A stretch of DNA of 46,165 nucleotides from Bacteroidia bacterium (GCA_026391295.1 JAPLDS010000046.1:55001-101165); one strand, 5' to 3'. Shown: positions 24,425-33,808, counted from the stretch's first letter. The notes: generated from the letters alone by a model not told the origin. Program-made: numbers and translations.

Positions 24425-25858
24425 TTACTTCCACCCTCCCCCTAAGGCTTTGTAGATATTCGTTACAGCATTAAACTGGTTTTTCTTGGCCTCAATTAAT
24501 TCAAGTCTAGAACTCAAGGCATCGCGTTGTGCCATTAAGACTTCCAAATAGGTGGCTCGTGCTGACTTAAACAAGTCGTTTGAGATCTCAATAGACTTGG
24601 TTAGAGCCTCCACTTCTTTTGCTTTTAGACTATACGATTGCTCTAGGTGATTGATGTTCGACATTTCATTCGACACTTCAACATACCCATTTAAGATTGT
24701 TTTTTGATAGTTGTAAAGAGCTTCAAGCTGATAGGCATTCGCATTTTTAAATTCTGCTTTGATAGCGCTTCTGTTGATAAGAGGCACGGTCAAATCACCA
24801 ACTAAGGAATAGAGCATCGATTGTGGCGTTGTGAATAAATATGCGGTCTTAAATGCTTGATAACCTAATGAGCCAGAGACATTCAGGGATGGATAAAACT
24901 CCGCCTGAGCAGCTTTTACATCACATTTAGTGGCAAATAACTCTAGTTCTGCCTGTTTAATATCTGGCCTATTTTTCAAGATCTGAGAAGGAATTCCAAT
25001 CTTGATGGAAGATGGTATTTGAGCTGTAAACGTCTCTTTGTCACGAGCAATTTTTTGCGGGAATCGACCCAGCAAGGTGTTTATGTTATTCTCATTTTCG
25101 GCAATATTTTGTAGTAATTCAAATTCAAGTCCTTGTGAATTATACAGTTGGGCTTCGAATTGTTTTACCGCTAACTCCGTAACTACAGCTGCGTCTTTCT
25201 GAGCTTTTACGATCTCCAATCCATTTTTCTGTAATTGAATGGTCTCACGGATGATCGCTAATTGATTGTCTAATGCCAATAACTCATAATAGGTATTGGC
25301 AATTTCAGCAATCAGGTTTGTAATCACGAAGTTTTTACCCTCGATACTCCCGAGATAACGTGTGGCCGCAGCTTTCTTTGCATTGTGCAACTTGCCCCAG
25401 ATATCGGCTTCCCAGCTCGACTGAAAGCCAACCATATAATCATTCAAATGTTCTGGGACTAATTGGCCAGGAGTGATATCGGCCGAGGCATCACCTGCTC
25501 CTTGTGAAGTATAATGCCCAACCTTGGTTATTCCTGCTGATCCAGCACCAGTAATCGTTGGGAACAACTTGCCACTTTTAAGACGTACATTATTTTTGGC
25601 TACTTCAATCTCTTGAAGGGTGGTCAATACATCGAGGTTATTCTTTAGCGCCGTGTCAATTAAGGCAACTAAATTCTTATCCGCGAAGAACTCTCTCCAT
25701 TTGAGCTGTGCTGAATTGGTTGTATCAGTAGCTGCAGAATAAGACTGAGGCAGCGCTTGAGTATTGGTCGTTTGGACAGCTTTAGGGGCTGTGCAACTTG
25801 CATAGGTTATGCAAATCAGCAAAAATCCAAGTGGTATATTTCGTATAATTAGCCTCAT
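24425..25858 (-). CDS. RND efflux outer-membrane lipoprotein (TolC/NodT family)
   Basis: This 477-residue lipoprotein (lipobox YASC, cysteine at about 22) is a TolC-like outer-membrane channel. Typical NodT features are PQSYSAATDTTNSAQLKWREFFADKNLVALIDTALKNN-type opening, the duplicated long helices, and the conserved IPSQILKNRPDIKQAELEL and YPSLNVSGSLGY segments near the middle. It forms the exit duct of the tripartite pump and lies 3 bases after the pump gene, as the last gene of the efflux operon. Confidence 0.95.
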   Translation of the reverse strand: MRLIIRNIPLGFLLICITYASCTAPKAVQTTNTQALPQSYSAATDTTNSAQLKWREFFADKNLVALIDTALKNNLDVLTTLQEIEVAKNNVRLKSGKLFPTITGAGSAGITKVGHYTSQGAGDASADITPGQLVPEHLNDYMVGFQSSWEADIWGKLHNAKKAAATRYLGSIEGKNFVITNLIAEIANTYYELLALDNQLAIIRETIQLQKNGLEIVKAQKDAAVVTELAVKQFEAQLYNSQGLEFELLQNIAENENNINTLLGRFPQKIARDKETFTAQIPSSIKIGIPSQILKNRPDIKQAELELFATKCDVKAAQAEFYPSLNVSGSLGYQAFKTAYLFTTPQSMLYSLVGDLTVPLINRSAIKAEFKNANAYQLEALYNYQKTILNGYVEVSNEMSNINHLEQSYSLKAKEVEALTKSIEISNDLFKSARATYLEVLMAQRDALSSRLELIEAKKNQFNAVTNIYKALGGGWK

Positions 25859-25861
25859 TTT

Positions 25862-28800
25862 TTAAAATTCTTCAGTTAAAGGTTTTTCCTCTTCATCTTC
25901 TATGATGGGGTGTTTCTCGGAGATGCGGCCGAAGATGTAGTATAATCCAGGGACTATAAGTACACCAAAGACAGTTCCGAAGAGCATCCCACCAGCCGCT
26001 GCAGCTCCAATTGTTCTATTTCCTATTGAGCCTGGTCCAGAAGCAAAAACTAAGGGTATTAATCCGGCAATAAAGGCAAATGAAGTCATCAAAATTGGAC
26101 GTAATCTTACCGAGGCACCAGCAATAGCTGCTTGAAAGACGGATAATCCAGAGCGGTGTTTTTGAACGGCAAACTCGACGATTAGAACCGCATTTTTCCC
26201 CAATAATCCAATTAACATCACCATGGCGACTTGGGCGTAAATATTGTTCTCTAGTCCAAGAATGCCAAGCAAGAAAAACGCGCCAAAGATTCCTGTTGGC
26301 AAGGATAGGATAATTGGGAATGGGAGAATAAAACTCTCGTATTGAGCTGCTAAGAGTAGGTATACAAAAATCAAACAGATTAAGAAAATATAGATAGCTT
26401 GATTGCCTCTTCCAACTTCATCTTTTGAAATTCCAGCCCAGTCGATACCAAATCCACGAGGTAATTTTTCCTTTGCAACTTGTGTGATCGCATCAATGGC
26501 GCTTCCGCTGCTATATCCAGGAGCCGCTCCTCCACTGATCTCAGATGAGTTATACATGTTATGTCGAGTGATCTCTTCTAATCCATATACTTTATCAACG
26601 GTCATAAATGCCGAATAAGGAACCATCTCCCCACGTTCATTTTTGACATAGAGTTTTAATATATCTTGAGGTAATGCCCGATATTGCGGTAGCGCTTGCA
26701 CCATCACCTTATATTGTCTATCGTATTTAATAAAACTAGTAGCATACTCACTTCCAACTAAGGTTGATAGATTACTCATTGCATTGTCTATCGAGACACC
26801 TTTTTGTTGAGCTTTATCGTTGTCAACATGAAGCATATACTGCGGAAAGCTCGCGTCATAGAACGTAAATACAGAGGTGAGCTCTGTTCTTTTATTGAGT
26901 TCTTTTACAAAATCCTTACTCACGGTTTCCATCTTTTTGTAATCACCGCTACCAGTTTTGTCGAGTAGTCGTAATTCAAATCCTCCAGCAGTTCCATAGC
27001 CCGGGACAGCTGGCGGAGGGAATAGTTCAATCTTTGCCCCTTTAATATTCTTCATTTTCTCTTCTAGGTCTTTCATCACCTCATCAACGGAGTGTTTTCT
27101 TTCGCCCCAGCTTTTGAGGTTAACCAGACAAGTTCCAGAACATGCTTCAGTCCCCTCGGTTAGAATTTCATACCCAGCAATCGTTGAGACAGATTGAATA
27201 TCCTCAATGGTAGCGGCAACTTTTTGAATCTCGGAAACTACCGCATCAGTCCGTTCGATGGTCGATCCTGCAGGCGTTAATACGATCGCATAAAAAACAC
27301 CCTGGTCTTCATTTGGAATAAAGCCAGATGGTATTCTCGAACTTAGACTCCATGTGCCGAGACAGAATAAGACTAAGGTTAAAAAAGTTACAACTCTGCG
27401 ATTTACAATCAAGGACAAGAAAGATTTGTATTTCCCTAATAGTTTATTAAACCAATTATTAAATCCCATCAAGAGCTGATTCAACCACGACTTACTTGGC
27501 GTTTTGCCGTGATTATTCTTGAGCATTACGGCACATAAGGCTGGCGTCAAGGTTAGGGCAATAACTCCAGATAGGATGATTGAGGTGGCCATTGTTACGG
27601 AGAACTGCCGGTAGAAGATCCCCACCGGCCCGGACATAAAGGCTACCGGTATAAATACTGCTGCCATAACTAAGGTGATCGCGATGATGGCTCCACTTAT
27701 CTCGCCCATCGCTACTTCAGTAGCTGTTTTTGGATCGAGATTCTCCTCTTCCATTTTCGCATGCACCGCTTCAACCACCACAATGGCATTATCGACGACT
27801 ATCCCGATGGCCAATACTAAAGCAAATAGGGTGATTAAGTTTAACGTAATGCCGAAAAATTGCATGAAAAAGAAGGTTCCAATTAATGAGACCGGCACTG
27901 CAATAGCAGGAATCAATGTAGATCGCCAGTCAGCCAGGAAAAGGAATACGACAAGACTAACCAATAAGAAAGCTTCAAGTAAAGTGTGAAGAACTTTTTC
28001 GATTGAAGCATCCAAGAACTTCGATACATCGTAGCTGATCTCATAATCCATCCCTTTGGGAAACGAGGTCTCTTTGATCTCGGCCATCCGCTTTTTTATG
28101 TTACTGATAACCGCACTTGCGTTACTTCCATACGATTGCTTGACCATAATAGAGGCAGCAGGCTTGCCATTGAACTTTGAATATAAGTCGTAATAGGTGC
28201 TTCCGAATTCCACGTCTGCAACATCTTTAATGCGCAAAGTTTGTCCATCGGCACTCGATCGGAGAATAATATTTTTATACTCTTCTTCAGAGCTAAACCG
28301 TCCGGGATATTTTAAGACATATTCAAAAGTTTGCGATTTCTTTCCGGAACTTTCGCCTGCCTTTCCTGGTGCCGCTTCGATATTCTGTTCATCTAATGCT
28401 TTTAGTACCTCTTCGGCGGAGATGGAATAAGCCAACATTCGATCAGGCTTAAGCCAAATTCGCATGGCATATTCTCGGTTACCAAGGATGTCTGCAAAGC
28501 CTACTCCATCAATCCTTTTTATATCAGCGAGAATATTTATATCCGCATAGTTGTAAAGAAAGTTGATATTCAAACTAGGATCTTTGCTATATAAATTAAT
28601 GTACATCAGCATGTTTGATTCTTCGCGAGTGATCTTAACCCCCTCCTTAACAACCGCTGGAGGTAGTTTATTGATAACTGCAGCAACACGGTTTTGCACA
28701 TTGACAGATGCGATATTTGGATCAGTACCTAATTCAAAAATCACTTGAATGGAGCATACTCCGTCATTTCCCGCATCGGAAGCGATATATTTCATCCCAG

Positions 28801-29017
28801 GAACTCCATTGATAGCTCGCTCTAATGGAATCACAACAGCTTTAATCATCAACTCTCCATTGGCCCCAGGATATTCAGCTGTGATGTTTACTTTCGGTGG
28901 CGAGATGGAAGGAAACTGGGTTATGGGCAATTGAGTAATTGCCAATCCCCCTAGAAGTGTAATGATAAGCGAGATTACAATAGACAGAACTGGTCTATGT
29001 ATGAATTTATTGAACAT
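25862..29017 (-). CDS. RND multidrug efflux pump, HAE-1 (AcrB-like) inner-membrane subunit
   Basis: This 1051-residue AcrB-type proton-driven exporter has the family start (FIHRPVLSIVISLIITLLGG), two large periplasmic loops and twelve transmembrane helices. The helix-4 proton relay reads VVDNAIVVVE with Asp409 followed by Asn410, where AcrB has two Asp residues. The helix-10 lysine is present in LIGLLGKNAVLIVEF. The pump takes hydrophobic drugs, detergents or similar compounds from the periplasm or membrane. It lies between the adaptor (27 bases upstream) and the channel (3 bases downstream). No local regulator gene was seen. The D-to-N feature may simply be normal in this branch. Confidence 0.97.
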   Translation of the reverse strand: MFNKFIHRPVLSIVISLIITLLGGLAITQLPITQFPSISPPKVNITAEYPGANGELMIKAVVIPLERAINGVPGMKYIASDAGNDGVCSIQVIFELGTDPNIASVNVQNRVAAVINKLPPAVVKEGVKITREESNMLMYINLYSKDPSLNINFLYNYADINILADIKRIDGVGFADILGNREYAMRIWLKPDRMLAYSISAEEVLKALDEQNIEAAPGKAGESSGKKSQTFEYVLKYPGRFSSEEEYKNIILRSSADGQTLRIKDVADVEFGSTYYDLYSKFNGKPAASIMVKQSYGSNASAVISNIKKRMAEIKETSFPKGMDYEISYDVSKFLDASIEKVLHTLLEAFLLVSLVVFLFLADWRSTLIPAIAVPVSLIGTFFFMQFFGITLNLITLFALVLAIGIVVDNAIVVVEAVHAKMEEENLDPKTATEVAMGEISGAIIAITLVMAAVFIPVAFMSGPVGIFYRQFSVTMATSIILSGVIALTLTPALCAVMLKNNHGKTPSKSWLNQLLMGFNNWFNKLLGKYKSFLSLIVNRRVVTFLTLVLFCLGTWSLSSRIPSGFIPNEDQGVFYAIVLTPAGSTIERTDAVVSEIQKVAATIEDIQSVSTIAGYEILTEGTEACSGTCLVNLKSWGERKHSVDEVMKDLEEKMKNIKGAKIELFPPPAVPGYGTAGGFELRLLDKTGSGDYKKMETVSKDFVKELNKRTELTSVFTFYDASFPQYMLHVDNDKAQQKGVSIDNAMSNLSTLVGSEYATSFIKYDRQYKVMVQALPQYRALPQDILKLYVKNERGEMVPYSAFMTVDKVYGLEEITRHNMYNSSEISGGAAPGYSSGSAIDAITQVAKEKLPRGFGIDWAGISKDEVGRGNQAIYIFLICLIFVYLLLAAQYESFILPFPIILSLPTGIFGAFFLLGILGLENNIYAQVAMVMLIGLLGKNAVLIVEFAVQKHRSGLSVFQAAIAGASVRLRPILMTSFAFIAGLIPLVFASGPGSIGNRTIGAAAAGGMLFGTVFGVLIVPGLYYIFGRISEKHPIIEDEEEKPLTEEF

Positions 29018-29044
29018 GGTATGGGCCCTGTGTAAATTTTAAAA

Positions 29045-30121
29045 CTAATTTTTGATTAACTGCAAATTGGCAAGAACTTCTTTGGCGGGGATAAACTTTG
29101 TTTCAATCTTCTCGTCTTCCTTAACATTTTGAATCCCTTCCAACAGAATTTTGTCATTCGCGTTGATGCCACCTTCTAGGATATAAATATTTGATAGTCT
29201 TTGCTTGATCGAGATGCTACGTGCGGAGAGAGAATTATTCTCATTAATCACATAAACATAGATCTTATCCTGAATTTCAAAGGTTGCTTTTTGAGGTATT
29301 ACTAGCACATTTTTCAGATCACTCGTCAGTAGCACCTTCCCTGTCTCCCCATGTTTTAATAAAAAGTCTGGATTGGGAAATTTGGCTCGAAAAGCGATAC
29401 TCCCTGTGTTTTTGTCAAATTCGCCAGCGATGGCTTCTACAACACCCTGATATTTATGGGCATGATTGTTGGCGAGCATCAGAGTTGCTCCTGAATTTCC
29501 TCCCTCTTTAGTTTTGAAGTCCAGATATTCAATTTCCGATAAGTTGAAATAGGCATAGACCTCTTTGTTATTTGAAAGAGTTGTTAAGAGTGTTCCTTCG
29601 TCAATCAAACTGCCGACTTTAAATTTTAGTCTGTCGATGGTGCCGCTAAATGGGGCTTTGACCTTGGTGTATGAGACATAAAGCTCAGCTAAACCCTGAG
29701 CCGCTTTTGCTTGATCTAATTTAGCAATCGCACCATCAAGTTCTGTTTGAGAAACAATATTTTTCTCAGTCAATTTCTTGATGTTTTGCATCTCTAACTC
29801 AGCAGTTCGAACATCTGATTTTGCTTTTAATAACTCAGCCTCATATTCCTTGGGCCTAATCGTACAGATAACCTGTCCGGCTTTAACAGTCTGCCCTTCA
29901 TCAACATGAATCGATTCAATATACCCTTTTACTTTGGCATGAATCTCAATGTTTTGTAGCGATTGAATCTCTGCAACATACTCCTTTATAAAGGAGGTGT
30001 CCATTAAAAGCGGACTAGTTATGGTAAACTTGCCAGCTTCACTTTTATGCTCTTGGTTAGATTGGCAAGCCGAAAAACTCCATAATATATAGAGGCTAAA
30101 TGGGACTAGGAATTTGTTCAT
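29045..30121 (-). CDS. RND efflux periplasmic adaptor (membrane fusion protein)
   Basis: This 358-residue lipoprotein (cysteine at about 19) has the usual hairpin-lipoyl-barrel order. The lipoyl half-motifs are KVKGYIESIHVDEGQTVKAGQVICTI and YTKVKAPFSGTIDRLKFKVGSLIDEG, with a coiled-coil pair between them (about 88-140) and barrel and membrane-proximal domains after. It bridges pump and channel. It is the first gene of the three-gene efflux operon. A 12-bp palindrome lies 77 bases upstream and could be an operator. Confidence 0.95.
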   Translation of the reverse strand: MNKFLVPFSLYILWSFSACQSNQEHKSEAGKFTITSPLLMDTSFIKEYVAEIQSLQNIEIHAKVKGYIESIHVDEGQTVKAGQVICTIRPKEYEAELLKAKSDVRTAELEMQNIKKLTEKNIVSQTELDGAIAKLDQAKAAQGLAELYVSYTKVKAPFSGTIDRLKFKVGSLIDEGTLLTTLSNNKEVYAYFNLSEIEYLDFKTKEGGNSGATLMLANNHAHKYQGVVEAIAGEFDKNTGSIAFRAKFPNPDFLLKHGETGKVLLTSDLKNVLVIPQKATFEIQDKIYVYVINENNSLSARSISIKQRLSNIYILEGGINANDKILLEGIQNVKEDEKIETKFIPAKEVLANLQLIKN

Positions 30122-30197
30122 AATGGGAAAATAGTTTTCAAAGAGATTTTATCTTAATTGAGTTAAGGCATTTGGATTTAATTCGAACTAAATTAGA

Positions 30198-30209
30198 GGT
30201 TTATAAACC
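30198..30209. promoter_or_regulatory. 12-bp palindrome upstream of the efflux operon
   Basis: GGTTTATAAACC is a perfect palindrome 77 bases upstream of the adaptor start codon (minus strand). Such sites often bind dimeric repressors of efflux operons. No TAnnTTTG element of good quality was found close by, so the role is uncertain. Confidence 0.3.
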
Positions 30210-30231
30210 CTGATTTAAAAGGTTATTTACG

Positions 30232-30263
30232 ATAGGATCAAGCATATGGAGTTGCTATCCTAT
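30232..30263 (-). terminator. Possible hairpin terminator after the small secreted protein gene
   Basis: ATAGGAT (30232-30238) pairs with ATCCTAT (30257-30263), with an inner AGCA/TGCT stem (30241-30244 with 30253-30256) and an 8-base loop; CA at 30239-30240 is a bulge. It lies 17 bases after the minus-strand gene at 30280. No T run follows, so it may be a weak terminator or an RNA structure only. Confidence 0.3.
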
Positions 30264-30279
30264 GGTTTGAGAATGTAAA

Positions 30280-30639
30280 TCAGATTCGCAGTACGCGGCG
30301 AAGAATAAATAGAGACGATTGGGAATTAATGGAATTACTGGAATTCCAGTCTCTGTTGAATGGGCCTAGATGTGCATGAGATGTGATAAAGAAGAGCGTT
30401 TTATAACTGCTTTTTTGGAAGCTAAGACTTCTTCTTTCCGTATCATTTATTTCATCATCATTGATATCTAATAGGTCATCATTTAAGCTAAGATTCACGG
30501 CACTCGTTGAGACCTTTTGCAACAGGGATGTTTGTTGCATTATCCCTAAATCTTTAACCCCTTTTACTTCATGAGCAAATGGAATAATGGGATGCAACAA
30601 GGCCATCAAAACAATGATAAAGAATAAACCTATTTTCAT
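30280..30639 (-). CDS. Small secreted protein, function unknown
   Basis: The protein has 119 residues with a clear signal peptide (about 1-22, ending IPFAHE). The mature region is polar and acidic in the middle (NDDLLDINDDEINDTERR) and basic at the end (FILRRVLRI). I do not recognise a family. It is upstream of the efflux operon on the same strand, separated by 158 bases with a hairpin, so it may be an independent unit. A TATATTTG element lies 8 bases before the ATG, which would give an almost leaderless transcript or mean that a later start is used. Confidence 0.55.
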   Translation of the reverse strand: MKIGLFFIIVLMALLHPIIPFAHEVKGVKDLGIMQQTSLLQKVSTSAVNLSLNDDLLDINDDEINDTERRSLSFQKSSYKTLFFITSHAHLGPFNRDWNSSNSINSQSSLFILRRVLRI

Positions 30640-30647
30640 AATCCCTG

Positions 30648-30655
30648 CAAATATA
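30648..30655 (-). promoter_or_regulatory. Candidate -7 element for the small secreted protein
   Basis: The minus strand reads TATATTTG, an exact TAnnTTTG match. A TTG lies 16 bases upstream, a little closer than usual. The implied start is only a few bases before the ATG at 30639. Confidence 0.3.
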
Positions 30656-30758
30656 TCTGTATAATCAGAACCAAAAAATTATTTAACATTTTTTTTGAGT
30701 CTGAACAGTACGGTCAATAGTAGCATAACAACTATACATAAGAGATTGTTCATCTAGA

Positions 30759-30796
30759 TTCAGATCTGAAGTGAAATCTATTTTTGTGATTTCACT
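30759..30796. promoter_or_regulatory. Adjacent inverted repeats upstream of the PHP-hydrolase gene
   Basis: A perfect 12-bp palindrome TTCAGATCTGAA (30759-30770) directly abuts a 9-bp inverted repeat AGTGAAATC (30770-30778) / GATTTCACT (30788-30796) with a 9-base loop. They lie about 60 bases upstream of the -7 element at 30855 and could be binding sites for a regulator of the CehA-like gene. Confidence 0.4.
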
Positions 30797-30854
30797 GCTA
30801 GAGTATAAATTATACCACCACGCTAATCCCCTTTTAATCAGAAGTTATATTCCT

Positions 30855-30862
30855 TATATTTG
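30855..30862 (+). promoter_or_regulatory. Candidate -7 element for the CehA/McbA-like gene
   Basis: TATATTTG is an exact TAnnTTTG match 39 bases before the ATG at 30902, giving a leader of about 33 bases. The -33 region has CTTTTA rather than TTG, so the promoter may be weak or activated. Confidence 0.4.
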
Positions 30863-30901
30863 GCAGAACTAATGGAAGAGCTCTAACTAAAAGGAAACAG
30901 A

Positions 30902-32563
30902 ATGAAGACGAAACAGTGGCTTGGAATTGTATCGCTAATCCTTTATGGGTTTATAGGTATGGCTCAGCAATCGGATGTCCATAGCCTTGTAAATATTCGA
31001 ATAATTGACGCGAATACAACTCGTATTACGCCGGCCATGATCTGTTTAATGAACTTGAAAGATAGTTCGATACATACGGCACAACTCAAAACGATTGTCG
31101 GATCAACCTCTAAAATTCTCGATTTTTATGCCGGTATAGAGTTTAATAAGGATCGAAATTGGACCGGCCCGATACGCAAAATGAATGGCTCGGGAACCAA
31201 TAGCGATCGTAGTACCGTATATGGAACATTGGCTTCACTCCCCTATTGGAGTGATCCTGTGATGTATCAAGTATCAGGTGATTTTGATATCGATTTGGTG
31301 CCAGGTAACTATCATATTAGCATTGAACATGGGAATGAATATATCCCAATAAGCGAAGATTTTGTCGTCACAGGCAAAGATCCGAAGGTGGTAAAATCTT
31401 ATACTCTAAAACGTTGGATTAATCTTCCTCAGCTGGGTTGGTACTCTGGCGATGTCCATGTTCACCACCCGACAACCAAGCCTGAATTTAAAGATTTCTT
31501 GCTTGAATATGCGACTGCCGAAGATGTTCACATGGCTAATGTCCTTGAGATGGGTCACCATTCTGATGCCAACAACGATTTCAAGCAGGAGGGGTTTGAT
31601 GAGAAATTTAGAATCTGCCGAGGAAATATTTGCCTTGCCTCTGGTCAGGAAGGTCCTCGCAGTGAATTTGGACATATCATCGGACTCAATATCAATCAAT
31701 TTGTAAGAGAGCCTGATCCAGGTTATAACTATTACGATCTTGTATTTAAGAAACTACATCAAGAGGCTGGGGCGCTGGTGGGGTTTGCCCATTTTTCGTG
31801 GAATGGCTGCAGTCTTCCACGCGGTTTCCCCTGGTATGTCACCACTGGAGAGATCGATTTTGTGGAGTTACTCCAGTTTTCAAAAATAAATACACTCGAT
31901 TATTACGACTATCTCGATCTTGGTTTTAGATTAACTGCTGCCGCAGGAAGTGATATCCCTTGGGGATCAACGATGGGGGAGGTCCGCACATTTGTCTATA
32001 CCGGAAACGAATTTTCCGCAAATAAGTGGTTCGAAGGATTAAAAGCAGGGCACTCATTTGTGTCGAACGGTCCAGCACTTTTATTAGATGCTGATAGTCA
32101 GCTTCCGGGATCTGAAGTGCTTAAACTTAAAGGTTCAACAACGGCCATAACTGTCAAGGCAGTGTCTAACCCTTCCATTGGAGTGATCAGCAAAGTTGCG
32201 ATTTACAATAGCGATGGACTTGTTTTAGAGCAGGCAAACACGGGGAAAAAAGACTCAATAGTTTTGAATATAAACCATGTTGTGTCACATAGTCAATGGC
32301 TTACAGCAGCTGTATTTTGTGAAAATAATGCGGTTGCTCATACTACGCCAATCTATTTTATTGTCGATAATCAACCTACCTGGAACTACAAAAGGGCTCC
32401 ATCGATTATTCTAAAACAAGAAGCTGCCATAAATAAAACGGAAAAAGAAGAGAAGGTTAAGCCAATGCCGGACAAAGGGATCTTAACACGGTTAGCCAAT
32501 GCCCGCGAATTTTATAAAAATCTGCTGGAGCATATCCAACATCCGGCGATCTCTGGGAATTAA
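30902..32563 (+). CDS. Secreted CehA/McbA-family PHP-domain metallohydrolase
   Basis: The protein has 553 residues with a signal peptide (1-21, ending GMAQ). After an N-terminal beta domain (about 25-170) comes the PHP-type core: GWYSGDVHVHHPT (metal ligands in DVHVHH, 184-189), VLEMGHHSDANND, SGQEGPRSEFGHIIG, VGFAHFSW and AAAGSDIPWGS. These are the motifs of the CehA/McbA hydrolases, known from carbamate hydrolysis, though most relatives have unknown substrates. It probably hydrolyses an ester, carbamate or phosphoester in the periplasm. It is a single gene behind its own promoter and converges on the BNR-propeller gene with 8 bases between stops. Confidence 0.9.
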   Translation: MKTKQWLGIVSLILYGFIGMAQQSDVHSLVNIRIIDANTTRITPAMICLMNLKDSSIHTAQLKTIVGSTSKILDFYAGIEFNKDRNWTGPIRKMNGSGTNSDRSTVYGTLASLPYWSDPVMYQVSGDFDIDLVPGNYHISIEHGNEYIPISEDFVVTGKDPKVVKSYTLKRWINLPQLGWYSGDVHVHHPTTKPEFKDFLLEYATAEDVHMANVLEMGHHSDANNDFKQEGFDEKFRICRGNICLASGQEGPRSEFGHIIGLNINQFVREPDPGYNYYDLVFKKLHQEAGALVGFAHFSWNGCSLPRGFPWYVTTGEIDFVELLQFSKINTLDYYDYLDLGFRLTAAAGSDIPWGSTMGEVRTFVYTGNEFSANKWFEGLKAGHSFVSNGPALLLDADSQLPGSEVLKLKGSTTAITVKAVSNPSIGVISKVAIYNSDGLVLEQANTGKKDSIVLNINHVVSHSQWLTAAVFCENNAVAHTTPIYFIVDNQPTWNYKRAPSIILKQEAAINKTEKEEKVKPMPDKGILTRLANAREFYKNLLEHIQHPAISGN

Positions 32564-32571
32564 AGATTTCA

Positions 32572-33597
32572 CTACTTTAACGAGTTATGCCGAAGATCTT
32601 TTAACGCATACATGGTTCTCAAGATAAACCCTTTGTTGGTCCCACCTAGAATAACGACTGAGTCTTTTTTCTCTATCCGAATCACATGGTCAAGCCAATC
32701 TTTAGACTGACCTGTGGGAACAATCCTTTCGTCAATCCAACTTTTACCCATGTTTTGTGAACTAAATACATGCTGACTATCGGTATAGGTCGAATAGATG
32801 ATCGTTCCGTTGCCGACATAAACAAAATCGTCGGCAGCTCCCCCAGGTTTAGCTAGAAATTTAATGGTTTTGGAGTGGCCGTTGCCAACATAAATATTAC
32901 CAGCTTCAGTTCCTTGCAGATATCTGTTTCCTCCCAATGATTCCGTTGCATACAATGGCGACTTGTCAGCCTCTGCTAATCTCCCCCACGTCAGCCCATC
33001 GTCTTTGCTGCGAAATACGCACCCTTCCCATCCATTAACAATGATAAAGCTCTTCAGGATGGTAAAGCGATAGAGCCCTTTTGAGGTAAAGGATTTAAGT
33101 TTCGAAAAGGTGAGTCCTCGGTCGGTGCTTCGATAGATGGAGCCTCCCGAAGAATTCGCATCACTGACTAAAATTGTGCCTTGTTTTGTAATACAGATGC
33201 CATATGCCAAGGCATGACCTTCGGTGTTTATCCCGGAGGATAATTTTGTTATCCGTTGCCAGGTTTCACCATTGTCAACCGATTTGAAAAACTCGGAACT
33301 TTCGTTTAAGGCATAGCAATATCCATCTCCCGCGGACTGAATGCAAGTAATCCCAGATCGCTTTTCTGCAGATTCAAGCGTCGAGACTTGCTTCCAGGTG
33401 AAGCCATAGTCCATGCTTTTAAATATTCGGGCAGGTGTTGTATTCCGTGTTCCGACTAAAACCACCCCATGACCTAGATCTGCCATTGCATCAATCCGGC
33501 TGTGGGACAGAAGCTCAATAACCTTCCACGGAATGGCCGTTTGCGCAACAGTGTGCGTGAAAAAGATAAGTGCCAGTAAACTCAGCTTTATTTTCAT
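32572..33597 (-). CDS. Secreted BNR/Asp-box beta-propeller protein
   Basis: The protein has 341 residues with a signal peptide (1-19). It has four clear Asp boxes (S/T-x-D-x-G-x-T-W/F): SMDYGFTW (61-68), SVDNGETW (106-113), STDRGLTF (157-164) and SKDDGLTW (197-204), and a weaker one, SSQNMGKSW, near 290. These mark a sialidase-like or Ycf48-like propeller. The catalytic Arg triad, Tyr/Glu and FRIP motif of true sialidases are not visible, so it is better seen as a binding or structural propeller. It is read divergently from the beta-lactamase-like gene. Confidence 0.85.
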   Translation of the reverse strand: MKIKLSLLALIFFTHTVAQTAIPWKVIELLSHSRIDAMADLGHGVVLVGTRNTTPARIFKSMDYGFTWKQVSTLESAEKRSGITCIQSAGDGYCYALNESSEFFKSVDNGETWQRITKLSSGINTEGHALAYGICITKQGTILVSDANSSGGSIYRSTDRGLTFSKLKSFTSKGLYRFTILKSFIIVNGWEGCVFRSKDDGLTWGRLAEADKSPLYATESLGGNRYLQGTEAGNIYVGNGHSKTIKFLAKPGGAADDFVYVGNGTIIYSTYTDSQHVFSSQNMGKSWIDERIVPTGQSKDWLDHVIRIEKKDSVVILGGTNKGFILRTMYALKDLRHNSLK

Positions 33598-33663
33598 ACA
33601 AGGATGCAGACTTGATCGTTATTCAGGTAAAAGTAATCATTTAAGTTAGATTTTAGGTGAGTT

Positions 33664-33710
33664 AAATTGTTAGTTGGACATAACAATTTTTTGTCAGATT
33701 AAAATGTCCA
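33664..33710. promoter_or_regulatory. Two overlapping, mutually exclusive inverted repeats
   Basis: AAATTGTTA (33664-33672) pairs with TAACAATTT (33681-33689) over an 8-base loop. TGGACAT (33675-33681) pairs with ATGTCCA (33704-33710). The second stem's left arm lies in the loop and right arm of the first, so only one can form. The pair sits in the divergent region between the propeller and the serine hydrolase genes, upstream of the promoter of the latter. Confidence 0.45.
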
Positions 33711-33730
33711 TCTTACAATCTCAAGTGAAA

Positions 33731-33760
33731 TTGAATTGGTCAATAATTTTATTATTTTTG
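33731..33760 (+). promoter_or_regulatory. Strong Bacteroidota-type promoter for the serine hydrolase operon
   Basis: TTG (33731-33733), exactly 19 bases, then TATTTTTG (33753-33760): both elements and spacing fit the Bacteroidota sigma consensus. The expected start lies about 40 bases before the ATG at 33809. This is the best promoter match found in the window. Confidence 0.6.
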
Positions 33761-33808
33761 AATTAACCTACCTACGATTCGTGCTTACTAACTAGCATTT
33801 ACCTTACT

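Noticed and set aside
27675-27989. 104-codon plus-strand frame inside the RND pump gene
   Set aside because: It is antisense to conserved transmembrane helices of the pump; the Thr/Ala-rich translation is a mirror of hydrophobic codons.
32572-33597. True sialidase
   Set aside because: Four Asp boxes are present, but the FRIP motif, Arg triad and Tyr/Glu nucleophile pair are not visible. A non-catalytic propeller is the safer call.
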